The notes beneath the pieces are model-generated. The model did no database searches. It had not been told where the DNA came from and was given only the letters and a program-made list of their open reading frames with translations. A DNA stretch of 64,000 bases from Caloramator australicus RC3. Its GTDB lineage: Bacteria; Bacillota; Clostridia; Clostridiales; Caloramatoraceae. A program made the translations under genes and the position numbers. Positions 9,077-17,925 of this stretch are shown here, in pieces (within the stretch, counting starts at the first letter, position 1; each line of letters opens with the position of its first letter). Where the stretch lies: the NCBI RefSeq assembly GCF_000297115.1, contig NZ_CAKP01000138.1:51928-115927 (forward strand). The letters run 5' to 3'.

Positions 9077-11383
9077 TCAACAGTCTGATTTCTCTTTCCA
9101 AAACCTTTTTAATGTATTTATCACATCTTCATTTCCTTTTACTATTTTCAATGGTTTCCAAAGGTCAGGAATTAAATTATTATATGGTCTTTTTAAAAAC
9201 CTATCATCAAACAATAGGGCAACTCCCCTATCATTTTCTGCCCTTATAAGCCTTCCAACTGCTTGCAACACTCTATTAAAGCCAGGATAAATATAAGCAT
9301 ATTCAAATCCCTTTCCAATCCTTTCATCAAAATATTCCTTTAGCACATTTCTTTCAAAATTAATCTGTGGAAGGCCTACACCTACTATACAAACACCTAT
9401 AAGCTTTTCTCCCGGAAGGTCTATACCCTCACCGAATAGTCCTCCTAAAACTGCAAAGGCTACTAAGGTTTTTTCACTATCTTCGCTAAACCTTTTTAAA
9501 AAATCTTCCTTTTCTTTCTCCGTCATATCATTCCTTTGAACAATTAAATCTACATTATCCTGAGGGAACCTTTTTAAAATCTCGTTTAGGTATAAATAAG
9601 AAGGGAAAAACACTAAATAATTTCCCTTTTTATATGTTAGGCTTTTTATTCCATCAACAACCCTTTCATAAGTATTTTCCCTATCATTAAGTCGCGTTGA
9701 AATGTATGGGTTAAGCATAACACAAATATTTTCCTTTGAAAAAGGAGAGGAAAGTTTAAGTTTATAAGAACCATCCCCACCTAAAAGGTCCATATAATAA
9801 CTTAAAGGAGTAAAGGTAGCTGAAAATAAAATAGCTGCTTGTGCTTTATCCATAATGCCCTTTAATATTTTAGAAGGATTAATACATAATAATTTAACTA
9901 AAATATCTTCCTCCCTTAAAAAAAGCGTTCTATAATTTTCATCATAAAGTTCCACTATTTTTTTAAATCTTTTTATATCAAAATACAAGTTTAATAATTC
10001 TTCATCTTTAATTAAATTTTTTAGGACAAATTCCTCTACAACCTCTTCACATTTGTTTATTCCATTTAAAAACTCATCTTCTATCGTCATAGCGACTTTA
10101 TCCATTTCAATGCTTTCTCTTAGCCCATTAAAATACTTTATGACCCTTCCTAAAGCTAAATTCAATTTTCTAAAGGATTTAAATTTTTGCTTAACTTTAT
10201 AAAACTCATTATATGATAAAGTTATAGAAAACATATCCCTTGCTCTATCCACAAGGTTATGGGCTTCGTCTATAAGATAAACATAATCGTTTTTGCTTTC
10301 AAAGGAATATCTTTTTAAGCTTGAGGTTATGTCAAATATATAATTATAATCGCAAATTATAACATCGCAAAACATTGATAAATCTAATGAAAATTCAAAG
10401 GGACAAACATTGTATCTTCTCGAGAGTTCTTCTATCCTTCCCTTATCAAAAAAATCCATAGAAAGAGAATGTAAAAGAGCATCGTTTATTCTATCATAAT
10501 GGCCCTTAGCAAACTGGCATTCCATAGGATTACATTTTAGCTCATTAGGACATATTTTTTCCTTTGAAGTTAATGTTATTGATTTAATAATCAAACCATT
10601 TTCCTGCAAAAGCTTTATAGCATCCTCTGCAGAAGCTTTTCCAACTGTTTTTGCAGTTAAATAAAATATTTTTGAAGTAGGGCCTAATAACGTCTTAAGA
10701 GCAGGAAATAGAGTCCCCATCGTCTTTCCTGTCCCGGTAGGGGCTTCCAAAAAAAGTTTTTTTCCCTCCATTATCGTTTTATATACCGCAACTGAGAGTT
10801 TTCTTTGACTTTCCCTAAAGGCTGGATAGGGAAATTTTATTTCCTTTATCGTTTCATTTCTTTCATTAATATGTTCTAATGACTTTTCTAGAAACTTTAT
10901 GTAACCCTCAACCAGTTCGTCAAAAAACTCTTTTAAATCATTGATTGTATAATCATATTCAAAGGCTCTACTTTCTAAGGAATCTGTATTAACATAGATT
11001 AATCTGACTTTTATTCTTTCTAAATTATTTTCCTTAAGAAACATATAAGCATAGCACCTTGCCTGAGCAAGGTGCATAAAATTTACATCTATATCCTCTA
11101 TTTTCTTTGTTGTTGTTTTTATTTCTTCTAAAGTATAAATCTCTCCAAATCGCAATCCATCTATTCTTCCTGAAATTTCAATACTATATTTTCCGTTTTT
11201 GATTAAATGCTTAACATAAACCTCAGCCTGATCATTTTTTCCGTAATTTTTTTGAATCATCCTATGAATCCGTGCACCCTCCTGTGCCCTATCAACAGTA
11301 GCTAATAATCCTGTTTCTATATCGCCCCTTCTTAATATAAATTCCACAAGTTCCCTTACTGAAATTCTTATTAATTTTTCCAT
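9077..11383 (-). CDS. XPD/DinG-type DNA helicase with RecB-like nuclease N-domain
   Basis: A 768-residue protein with two parts. Residues 1-170 look like a PD-(D/E)XK (RecB/Cas4-type) nuclease: H40, D75 (GRIDGLRFG), E87 and K89 (LEEIKT), and Q107 (HLAQARCYAY). Residues 185-768 are a superfamily 2 helicase: Walker A APTGTGKT at 214-221, DEAH at 372-375, and QAVGRLIR near the C-terminus. Four cysteines (C278, C284, C289, C327) sit where XPD and DinG hold a [4Fe-4S] cluster. This suggests a 5'-3' DNA helicase that may also cut DNA. It follows an unknown gene by 13 bases and is probably co-transcribed with it. Repair is the likeliest role. Confidence 0.88.
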   Translation of the reverse strand: MEKLIRISVRELVEFILRRGDIETGLLATVDRAQEGARIHRMIQKNYGKNDQAEVYVKHLIKNGKYSIEISGRIDGLRFGEIYTLEEIKTTTKKIEDIDVNFMHLAQARCYAYMFLKENNLERIKVRLIYVNTDSLESRAFEYDYTINDLKEFFDELVEGYIKFLEKSLEHINERNETIKEIKFPYPAFRESQRKLSVAVYKTIMEGKKLFLEAPTGTGKTMGTLFPALKTLLGPTSKIFYLTAKTVGKASAEDAIKLLQENGLIIKSITLTSKEKICPNELKCNPMECQFAKGHYDRINDALLHSLSMDFFDKGRIEELSRRYNVCPFEFSLDLSMFCDVIICDYNYIFDITSSLKRYSFESKNDYVYLIDEAHNLVDRARDMFSITLSYNEFYKVKQKFKSFRKLNLALGRVIKYFNGLRESIEMDKVAMTIEDEFLNGINKCEEVVEEFVLKNLIKDEELLNLYFDIKRFKKIVELYDENYRTLFLREEDILVKLLCINPSKILKGIMDKAQAAILFSATFTPLSYYMDLLGGDGSYKLKLSSPFSKENICVMLNPYISTRLNDRENTYERVVDGIKSLTYKKGNYLVFFPSYLYLNEILKRFPQDNVDLIVQRNDMTEKEKEDFLKRFSEDSEKTLVAFAVLGGLFGEGIDLPGEKLIGVCIVGVGLPQINFERNVLKEYFDERIGKGFEYAYIYPGFNRVLQAVGRLIRAENDRGVALLFDDRFLKRPYNNLIPDLWKPLKIVKGNEDVINTLKRFWKEKSDC

Positions 11384-11396
11384 TACGTCCCCTCTC

Positions 11397-12680
11397 TTAT
11401 TTTTTATTGTTAAAAAGATGAATTACATTACCTTCTTTATGGATCTTTCTTTTTGGTTTTTCTTCAACCACCATTTCCTCAACTTTTTCATCCAAAAGCT
11501 TAATAAGCTCTTCTAGCTCTTTAGGGTCTATATTCTGCCAAAAGTCCTGCATTTCAGGATTGCTATATATTTCATTCTTAGTCATTAAGATTTCATCGAT
11601 ATTTACTGGGGTGTCAAAAACATCCTGCAATCTACTCCTGTCGCTTCTTTTCATTAGTTTATTACCAAAATGGCTAAGATCGTAAATTAGGAATGGATCA
11701 TTTAAAAGGTCATATGAAGAATATCCTTCTTTTAGTATTATTTCGGCATCGTTAAAAATAAAATCAAAATTAACTTTTGATATATAGCAAGGCTGAATAA
11801 TAGGAATAAAATAACTTAAAGGAATAACAAAATATTTTACTAAATAGGCTGAAACTATAAAATAATTTTCATAATAGTTCTTTGATTCATCATTATCTAT
11901 TCCTAAGGCATAATTCACAAATTCGTCCTTATTTATACTTAATGCTGCTAATGTTTTGTCTAAAAGTTTTTGGAGCATGGTTTTGTTTTTAATATATCTT
12001 TTTAGACAGCTAACAGTATAAGGATTCATGTTCCCAAAGAAATTTTCAAATAGCTGAGCCGCTATTGGTAACCAAAAATCTATTATTTTTAAATATGATT
12101 TGCTATCGTTGAAAAAATTCACATCAAAATCATTTCCTGTTAAAAATACCTTTTTGCCTATATCCTCATAAGAAAAGGCACTAAAATATGACGCAATGTT
12201 AAATAATTGAAACAGGTAGTATTCATCTTTTACAAATATATTATCCTGTACATTTTCAAAAATCGTTTTAAAATCCATTTTTTTTAACTCAAATTTTTTA
12301 CCTAAAAAGAATCGTTGTAGAGATCTTATGTCATCAAATATAGAGTTATTATCAAGAGTAAAAACTCTATATTCTATTCTAAAGTCCCTTATTTCGTTTT
12401 CAATAAATATCGGAACAACATTAGGTAATACAGCAACCTCATCCCCAAAGTTTTCATAAATTATCCTATTAAAAATATTTGCTGGTGAAAAATATGTGTT
12501 ATCAATCAAGGTTGAATAAAACCACTTTAAAAAAATAATTTGGCTATTCTTCTTTATGGCTAATTTCTTTTTCTTCTCGCTTCTTTTTATCCTTTTAAAG
12601 GATCCACTAAACTCATTTTTGTATACGCTAAATAATTTATTTATATCTTCATTTGATTTTAAAAAATCTAATACCTGCAT
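11397..12680 (-). CDS. Hypothetical protein, partner of the helicase gene
   Basis: A 427-residue soluble protein that I do not recognise. It is rich in Phe, Asn and Lys, with no membrane segment or signal peptide. A basic patch lies near the N-terminus (RIKRSEKKKKLAIKK), an acidic coiled-coil-like stretch near residues 385-410 (DPKELEELIKLLDEKVEEM), and a basic tail. The ATG at 12680 is preceded by GGGAGAGGG; the in-frame TTG six bases upstream is less likely. The 13-base spacing to the nuclease-helicase suggests a shared task, perhaps an accessory or loading factor. That is inference from position only. Confidence 0.7.
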   Translation of the reverse strand: MQVLDFLKSNEDINKLFSVYKNEFSGSFKRIKRSEKKKKLAIKKNSQIIFLKWFYSTLIDNTYFSPANIFNRIIYENFGDEVAVLPNVVPIFIENEIRDFRIEYRVFTLDNNSIFDDIRSLQRFFLGKKFELKKMDFKTIFENVQDNIFVKDEYYLFQLFNIASYFSAFSYEDIGKKVFLTGNDFDVNFFNDSKSYLKIIDFWLPIAAQLFENFFGNMNPYTVSCLKRYIKNKTMLQKLLDKTLAALSINKDEFVNYALGIDNDESKNYYENYFIVSAYLVKYFVIPLSYFIPIIQPCYISKVNFDFIFNDAEIILKEGYSSYDLLNDPFLIYDLSHFGNKLMKRSDRSRLQDVFDTPVNIDEILMTKNEIYSNPEMQDFWQNIDPKELEELIKLLDEKVEEMVVEEKPKRKIHKEGNVIHLFNNKK

Positions 12681-12719
12681 ATTCAACCCTCTCCCTATAA
12701 ATTTATAAATTAATTATAA

Positions 12720-12759
12720 AACAAAAAAGAAAAAATAAAAAGGAGAGGATACCTCTCCT
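12720..12759 (-). terminator. Terminator after hcp
   Basis: AGGAGAGG/CCTCTCCT arms around ATA, overlapping the hcp stop, followed on the minus strand by a long T-rich run. Confidence 0.9.
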
Positions 12760-14419
12760 ATGATAAAATTTCTTGTAAATCATGTTCTGCATTAGATATC
12801 GGCATAATATTGTAGTTGTCTATAAGAACCTGTAAAATATTTGGAGTTATAAAGGCAGGTAATGTTGGTCCTAGTCTTATATTTTTAATACCTAAATGCA
12901 AAAGCGTTAATAATATAGCCACTGCTTTCTGTTCATACCATGACAACACAAGGCTTAGGGGTAAGTCATTAACTCCACACTTAAAGGCATCAGCTAGAGC
13001 TAGGGCAATTCTAATAGCAGAATAAGAATCGTTGCACTGCCCAACGTCTAATAGCCTTGGAATTCCATCTATATCTCCAAAGTCAAGTTTATTAAATCTA
13101 TACTTACCGCAAGCAAGAGTTAAAATAATTGTGTCCATCGGGGCTTTTTGTGCCATCTCTGTATAATAATTTCTACCAGGCTTAGCTCCATCACATCCAC
13201 CAATTAGCATGAATCTCTTAATTTTACCTTGCTTTATCAAATCAATAACCTTATCAGCTATACCAATGACCGCATCATGGCCAAAACCTACCATTATTTT
13301 TTTATCTGGTTTATCTTCTTTAAAGCCTCCAAGTTCCAAAGCTTTGTTTATCAATGGGGTAAAATCTTTTTTCCCATTTTTAACTTCTATATGTTGAATT
13401 CCTGAATATCCTACCATGCTTGTTGTAAATAACCTATCTTTATAACTATCTTTAGGTGGCATCAAGCAATTTGTTGTAAATAAAATTCCTCCTGGTAAAT
13501 TATCAAACTCATTTTGTTGATTTTGCCAAGCCGATCCAAAGTTGCCTACTAAATGCTTATATTTTTTAAGCCCAGGATAGCCATGGGCAGGAAGCATTTC
13601 ACCATGGGTGTATATATTAATCCCTTTTCCTTCCGTTTGTTTTAAAAGTTCCTCCAAATCATTAAGATCATGACCCGAAACCACAATAAAAGGCCCCTTT
13701 TTCAAACTTAAATCAACTTCCGTAGGTTGAGGTGTTCCAAAGTGTTCCTTGTGTCCTTCATTTAATATTTCCATACATCTGTAATTAGCCCTTCCGCATT
13801 CTAGGCATAATTTTACTAAGTCATTTACAGTTAAAGAATCATCTAATGTTGCTGCAAGTCCCGTGTGGAAAAAGGCATTTACCTCTTCATCCTTTTTACC
13901 GAGAATATAGGCATGATGAGCATAGGCTGCCATTCCCTTAAGACCATAGATCAACATTTCTCTTAGTGCTCTAATATCTATATCCAATGTTTCGTCTGCC
14001 ATTATACCCTTTCCTTTTGATTGTTCCAAAAGTTCCTTTTCTCCTCCATTTGGTCTGTAAAGGGCAGCCTCAGGTTCTTTAACATCCCATTTCCCATTCT
14101 TTTTTTCATATTCTTTCTTTACCGTTTCTTTTAACTTTTCCTTGTATTCATCCGCCTTAAATATAAGCCCAACAAATCTTTCATTGTCAAAATTAACATT
14201 GGTTAAAGTAGAAAACATCGAGTACGCAATGAAATGGTCTATTTCTTCATCTTTAATTCCAAGCTTTCTTCCTATATTGCCATAGAAGGCAATTCCTTTT
14301 AAAAGATAAATAAGCAGATCCTGTAAATTTGCTGTATCAGGTTGCTTCCCACAAACGCCAACCTTAACACAACCTTTACCTCCAGCTGTCTGTTCGCATT
14401 GATAGCAAAACATTTCCAT
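12758..14419 (-). CDS. hcp: Hydroxylamine reductase (hybrid cluster protein, prismane)
   Basis: A 553-residue cytoplasmic Fe-S protein. The N-terminal cysteines C5, C8, C17 and C23 hold the [4Fe-4S] cluster in the class I spacing found in strict anaerobes. Downstream cysteines for the hybrid 4Fe-2O-2S cluster are present (for example LCLECGRANYRC, TTNCLMPP, GGCDGAKPGRNYY, LACGKYRFNKLDFGDIDGIPRLLDVGQCND). The family reduces hydroxylamine and, physiologically, nitric oxide, and helps with nitrosative and oxidative stress. AGGGAG is 8 bases before the ATG. The next upstream genes are rubrerythrin and an ATP-cone protein, so this looks like an oxidative and nitrosative defence cluster, though the rubrerythrin terminator separates the transcripts. 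Confidence 0.96.
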   Translation of the reverse strand: MEMFCYQCEQTAGGKGCVKVGVCGKQPDTANLQDLLIYLLKGIAFYGNIGRKLGIKDEEIDHFIAYSMFSTLTNVNFDNERFVGLIFKADEYKEKLKETVKKEYEKKNGKWDVKEPEAALYRPNGGEKELLEQSKGKGIMADETLDIDIRALREMLIYGLKGMAAYAHHAYILGKKDEEVNAFFHTGLAATLDDSLTVNDLVKLCLECGRANYRCMEILNEGHKEHFGTPQPTEVDLSLKKGPFIVVSGHDLNDLEELLKQTEGKGINIYTHGEMLPAHGYPGLKKYKHLVGNFGSAWQNQQNEFDNLPGGILFTTNCLMPPKDSYKDRLFTTSMVGYSGIQHIEVKNGKKDFTPLINKALELGGFKEDKPDKKIMVGFGHDAVIGIADKVIDLIKQGKIKRFMLIGGCDGAKPGRNYYTEMAQKAPMDTIILTLACGKYRFNKLDFGDIDGIPRLLDVGQCNDSYSAIRIALALADAFKCGVNDLPLSLVLSWYEQKAVAILLTLLHLGIKNIRLGPTLPAFITPNILQVLIDNYNIMPISNAEHDLQEILS

Positions 14420-14462
14420 TTAAATCACTCCCTTAATTTAATTTTCAATAACTATTATTTCC

Positions 14463-14482
14463 TTTTATTTATTTATTTATTT
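14463..14482. repeat. Short TTTA tandem repeat in the hcp upstream region
   Basis: Four to five copies of ATTT in a row lie between the rubrerythrin terminator and hcp. They fall where the hcp promoter should be, and I see no convincing -35/-10 pair there. Confidence 0.6.
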
Positions 14483-14484
14483 AT

Positions 14485-14515
14485 CAAAAAAGGCACCAAA
14501 CAAAAGTTTGACGCC
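14485..14515 (-). terminator. Terminator after rubrerythrin
   Basis: Ten-base arms (14492-14501 with 14506-14515) containing two G-U pairs, with TTTTTT following on the minus strand. Confidence 0.8.
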
Positions 14516-14521
14516 ACTAAA

Positions 14522-15106
14522 TTAATAATTCTCTATAAATACCTCAAAATATCCTTGTGGATGTTGGCATGTTGGGCAAATTGCCGGTGCCTCTTTGCCT
14601 TCATGAATATAACCGCAATTATTGCATTTCCAAAGAACCTTTTCATCCTTTTTAAACACCTTATCATTTAAAAGATTTTCATAAAGCTTTCTATATCTAG
14701 CCTCATGCCTCTGTTCAACTTCTGCTATCTTTCTAAAAGCTAAAGCAATCTTTGGGAAACCCTCTTCTTCTGCAACATTAGCAAACTCTGGATAGAGTTT
14801 GGTCCATTCTTCATTTTCTCCGTTTGCTGCATATTTTAAATTTTCTAAAGTTGTAGAAAGTCCAACAGGATAATCCGCTGTGATTTCGACAGTTTCACCC
14901 TGCAAATCTTCGTTTAAAAATTTAAAAAATATTTTAGCATGTTCCTTTTCATTATCAGCAGTTTCCATAAATATGTTTGAAATTTGAATAAAGCCTTCCT
15001 TTTTTGCTTGACTTGCATAATATGTATATCTTGTCCTTGCTTGGGATTCGCCAGCAAAGGCCTTCATAAGATTCTGTGCTGTTCTTGTCCCCTTTAAGCT
15101 TGTCAT
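14522..15106 (-). CDS. rbr: Rubrerythrin
   Basis: A 194-residue non-haem di-iron protein that reduces hydrogen peroxide in anaerobes. The N-terminal ferritin-like four-helix part carries the Glu/His ligands ([37 protein letters not shown]). The C-terminal rubredoxin-like domain has two CxxC pairs ([17 protein letters not shown]). Full length. GGGGGA precedes the ATG. It lies 12 bases after an ATP-cone gene and shares its promoter at 15410-15438. Confidence 0.96.
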   Translation of the reverse strand: MTSLKGTRTAQNLMKAFAGESQARTRYTYYASQAKKEGFIQISNIFMETADNEKEHAKIFFKFLNEDLQGETVEITADYPVGLSTTLENLKYAANGENEEWTKLYPEFANVAEEEGFPKIALAFRKIAEVEQRHEARYRKLYENLLNDKVFKKDEKVLWKCNNCGYIHEGKEAPAICPTCQHPQGYFEVFIENY

Positions 15107-15118
15107 AAAAATTCCCCC

Positions 15119-15379
15119 TTATATAAAATTTTTATAGGCTTCTGCGACATCATTAAATCCAAAATTTTTAAGCACTTCAATTATAACTTGTCTTATCTCA
15201 TGGGTTGTTACTTCTTTTTTATTAAGGTTTAATAAATTTTTTTCCACTTCACGGACTACATTTTCTACATCAGACATAGTTAAAGGTTCCTTAACATCGT
15301 CAGATGCATTTTCGATAGAAGTAATTATCTTGTCTTTATAAAATTCTTCAACCCTTCCATCTTTTTTTATAACCTTCAT
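15119..15379 (-). CDS. Stand-alone ATP-cone domain protein
   Basis: An 86-residue protein that is almost entirely an ATP-cone: KVIKKDGRVEEFYKDKIITSIENA ... VTTHEIRQVIIEVLKNFGFNDVAEAYKNF. The domain normally sits at the N-terminus of ribonucleotide reductases or in NrdR, where it senses ATP and dATP. Here there is no NrdR zinc ribbon and no reductase domain. It is the first gene of a two-gene operon with rubrerythrin. The role is unknown; a nucleotide-sensing partner for another protein is possible. Confidence 0.85.
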   Translation of the reverse strand: MKVIKKDGRVEEFYKDKIITSIENASDDVKEPLTMSDVENVVREVEKNLLNLNKKEVTTHEIRQVIIEVLKNFGFNDVAEAYKNFI

Positions 15380-15409
15380 AATATCACCTCAAATTTTATC
15401 TTGTAAAAA

Positions 15410-15438
15410 ATTATACCAAAAATAGTATGAATTTTCAA
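15410..15438 (-). promoter_or_regulatory. Promoter of the ATP-cone/rubrerythrin operon
   Basis: Minus strand TTGAAA (15433-15438), 17-bp spacer, TATAAT (15410-15415). It is back to back with the trpS leader promoter. Confidence 0.8.
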
Positions 15439-15455
15439 ACAAATTTTATAATTTC

Positions 15456-15484
15456 TTGACAATTATTGTTCAATATAATAGTAT
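15456..15484 (+). promoter_or_regulatory. Promoter of the trpS T-box leader
   Basis: TTGACA (15456-15461), 17-bp spacer, TAGTAT (15479-15484). Confidence 0.7.
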
Positions 15485-15489
15485 ATAGA

Positions 15490-15725
15490 TAAATCCAATG
15501 AGGGGAGCAAGTAGGCTTAAAAAGGAGCTTACAGAGAGCCGCTGCTGGTGGAAATGCGGTAGCATCCCTTAAGCCGAATGGGTCCCTAAGGAGCATGGTG
15601 AATCAAGTAGCCAGAGCCGTTTGCCTTACGTTATAAAGGCTTTTACAACGAGGGGAATATATTTCCTGAAAATAGGTGGCACCGCGCACCATGCGCCCTA
15701 TACTTTTGTATAGGGTGTTTTTTAT
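15490..15725 (+). promoter_or_regulatory. T-box leader of trpS
   Basis: The T-box core AGGTGGCACCGCG is at about 15674-15686. A terminator with CCCTATAC/GTATAGGG arms and a T6 tail ends near 15723. In stem I, a TGG triplet at 15579-15581 (context GAATGGG) is the likely specifier, matching tryptophan. Uncharged tRNA-Trp should favour the antiterminator and switch trpS on. Confidence 0.92.
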
Positions 15726-15805
15726 TAGTGCCTGCCACTTGACATTTTAACTTTTTGACATTTTCATTATTTACCAATTTTATATAAAAAAAAGGGGTGT
15801 TTGAC

Positions 15806-16801
15806 ATGGAAGAAAAAAAGGTTATATTTAGCGGAATAAAGCCATCCGGGGACTTAACCCTTGGTAATTATCTTGGTGCTATTAAAAATTGGATTAAACT
15901 TCAGGATGAGTATGATTCATATTTTTGTGTCGTTGATTTACATGCTATAACTGTAAGGCAGGAGCCTGCCCTTTTAAGAAAAAGAACCCTTGAAATTTTA
16001 GCAATATATATCGCCTCAGGCATTGCCCCTGAAAAAAATACTTTGTTTATTCAATCCCATGTCCCCGCCCACAGTGAAGCTGCATGGCTTTTAAACTGCT
16101 TTACCTACATGGGAGAACTAAGCCGTATGACACAGTATAAGGATAAAGCTCAAAAACTTGGTGAAAGCATAAGTGCAGGGCTTTTTAATTATCCTGTTCT
16201 TATGGCAGCAGATATTCTTCTTTACAATACAGACCTTGTCCCTGTTGGAAAGGATCAAAAGCAGCACCTTGAACTTGCAAGGGATATTGCAATTAGGTTT
16301 AATAACCTATACAGTCCAACCTTTAAGGTTCCTGAAGCATATATACCTGAAAGGGCAGCAAAGATAATGGATCTTCAAGATCCATCAAAGAAAATGTCAA
16401 AGTCAGAGGATAACCCAAACGGTTATATTTTAATAATGGACCCCCCAGAGGTAATAAGAAAGAAAATATCAAGGGCAGTAACCGATACAGTAGGTGTTGT
16501 AAGATACAGCGATGAACAACCGGGTATAAAGAATTTAATAAATATTTTATCTGCAATAACAAATATGACTCCTGAAGAAATAGAAAGAAGATATGAAGGA
16601 TCCGGATATGCTAAGTTTAAAGAAGATGTTGCAGAAGCTGTTATTAATGAACTTGCTCCGATTCAAAATAAAGTAAAGGAACTTTTAGATGATAAAACAT
16701 ATCTTGAAAATATTTACAAAAAAGGTGCAGAAAAGGCAAATTATGTTGCCACAAAAACATTGAGAAAGATGCAAAGAAAGATTGGGTTTATAATAAAGTA
16801 A
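15806..16801 (+). CDS. trpS: Tryptophanyl-tRNA synthetase
   Basis: A 331-residue class I synthetase charging tRNA-Trp. The HIGH-like site is in SGIKPSGDLTLGNYLGA and the KMSKS loop is KKMSKSEDN. Full length. I chose the ATG at 15806, with AAGGGG 8 bases upstream; a GTG three codons earlier overlaps that ribosome-binding site. It is a single-gene unit behind a T-box leader, so expression rises when tRNA-Trp is uncharged. Confidence 0.97.
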   Translation: MEEKKVIFSGIKPSGDLTLGNYLGAIKNWIKLQDEYDSYFCVVDLHAITVRQEPALLRKRTLEILAIYIASGIAPEKNTLFIQSHVPAHSEAAWLLNCFTYMGELSRMTQYKDKAQKLGESISAGLFNYPVLMAADILLYNTDLVPVGKDQKQHLELARDIAIRFNNLYSPTFKVPEAYIPERAAKIMDLQDPSKKMSKSEDNPNGYILIMDPPEVIRKKISRAVTDTVGVVRYSDEQPGIKNLINILSAITNMTPEEIERRYEGSGYAKFKEDVAEAVINELAPIQNKVKELLDDKTYLENIYKKGAEKANYVATKTLRKMQRKIGFIIK

Positions 16802-16820
16802 TGAAATTGATATTGATATA

Positions 16821-16865
16821 AAGTTAAAAGCCAACTGATGAACGTTATCATCAGTTGGCTTTTTG
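16821..16865. terminator. Bidirectional terminator between trpS and orr
   Basis: A 12-bp perfect stem (16829-16840 with 16849-16860) with T-runs on both sides (TTTTT plus strand, TTTTAACTTT minus strand). It serves both convergent units. Confidence 0.9.
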
Positions 16866-17924
16866 TTAAACAGTCACCTTTTTTACATACTCCGAAGTCA
16901 TAGCCCTTAAAAGGGCACCATATTCCATTACAAATTCTACCGTATCCCCAACTTTGTATTCCCTCTTGCTATGGGTAACATCTAAAATTGTATGATCGCT
17001 GCTTGCACCAACTATTGATATATCTTGATCTAATGGAATAAGTCCACTTGGATCAATATCCTGCCTTCCCATGGCAACAATTGCCCTTTTCATAATTCCC
17101 TTGTCTTCAAAATGGGGTTTTTGCCCAAAGGCATCCATACCAATGTTGCCAATAGGAACAGAAGGCTTTTCCTTTAATTCTATTATCTCAGCCTTTAAAA
17201 TAAACACATCCTTATGAAGGCCATTTACAAAATTTCCAAAGGCAGTTTCTCTGCCTAAAAGTAGAGCTTCACCGAACCTTAAATTGTTTATCCCCTTTGG
17301 CAATCTATTCTCTAAGAGCAAATATAAACTTGAGGAATTCCCTCCTGATATAATCTCAAGATCTAAATCATATTTTTCCTGCATCTTTTTTGCAATCTCA
17401 ACAAGCCTTCCAAGATTGTTCTCATCGGGAATAACTCCACCATAGCAGGTTAAATTAACACCAAACCCAACAATTTTGATTCCTTCAATTTTTATAGCTT
17501 CAGCAACAAAGCCATCAACATCCTCCGGCCATATCCCCTCTCTTAAATCCCCTAGGTCTACCATCAAAATTACTTTATGAATTTTTCCAATCTCTAAAGC
17601 TTTTGCCCCCAATAGCTTTAAAGTTTCCAATTCCGAATTTTGACTATAGTCTGCATATTTTACAACAAGCTCAGCTTCACTTTGCATTGGAATTCTTAAA
17701 AGAACCTTTTTAACATTAAGATCCTTAAGCTTAATCAAATTTTCAATCCTTGAATCAGCAATATATTCAACTCCACCTTCTATCAAAGCTTTTGAAAGCT
17801 CTGGAATTGCACAAAAGCACTTGGTAACCCCCATGATCTTAATACCATGCTTTTCTGACAACTTTGCTAAAAAGTTTGCATTTTCCTTTAATTTGTTTAA
17901 ATTTACCTCAACTCGTGGATACAT
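16866..17924 (-). CDS. orr: Ornithine racemase
   Basis: A 352-residue PLP enzyme of the alanine racemase fold-type III group. The PLP lysine lies in IMGVTKCFCA near residue 38, and YPRVEVNLNKLKENA is the typical N-terminus. As last gene of the ornithine operon it should convert L-ornithine to D-ornithine, the substrate of OraSE, as shown for Clostridium sticklandii Orr. The ATG at 17924 has GGAAGGTG upstream and sits one base after the previous stop; an upstream GTG is less likely. Without the context it would be called a generic amino acid racemase. Confidence 0.9.
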   Translation of the reverse strand: MYPRVEVNLNKLKENANFLAKLSEKHGIKIMGVTKCFCAIPELSKALIEGGVEYIADSRIENLIKLKDLNVKKVLLRIPMQSEAELVVKYADYSQNSELETLKLLGAKALEIGKIHKVILMVDLGDLREGIWPEDVDGFVAEAIKIEGIKIVGFGVNLTCYGGVIPDENNLGRLVEIAKKMQEKYDLDLEIISGGNSSSLYLLLENRLPKGINNLRFGEALLLGRETAFGNFVNGLHKDVFILKAEIIELKEKPSVPIGNIGMDAFGQKPHFEDKGIMKRAIVAMGRQDIDPSGLIPLDQDISIVGASSDHTILDVTHSKREYKVGDTVEFVMEYGALLRAMTSEYVKKVTV

Positions 17925-17925
17925 A

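Noticed and set aside
9077..12680. A defence island around the nuclease-helicase
   Set aside because: Neighbours are housekeeping and stress genes, and no other defence genes are seen. Kept only as a possible functional pair.
14420..14521. A sigma-A promoter for hcp in the TTTA repeats
   Set aside because: TTGATA occurs, but no -10 box lies at an acceptable spacing.
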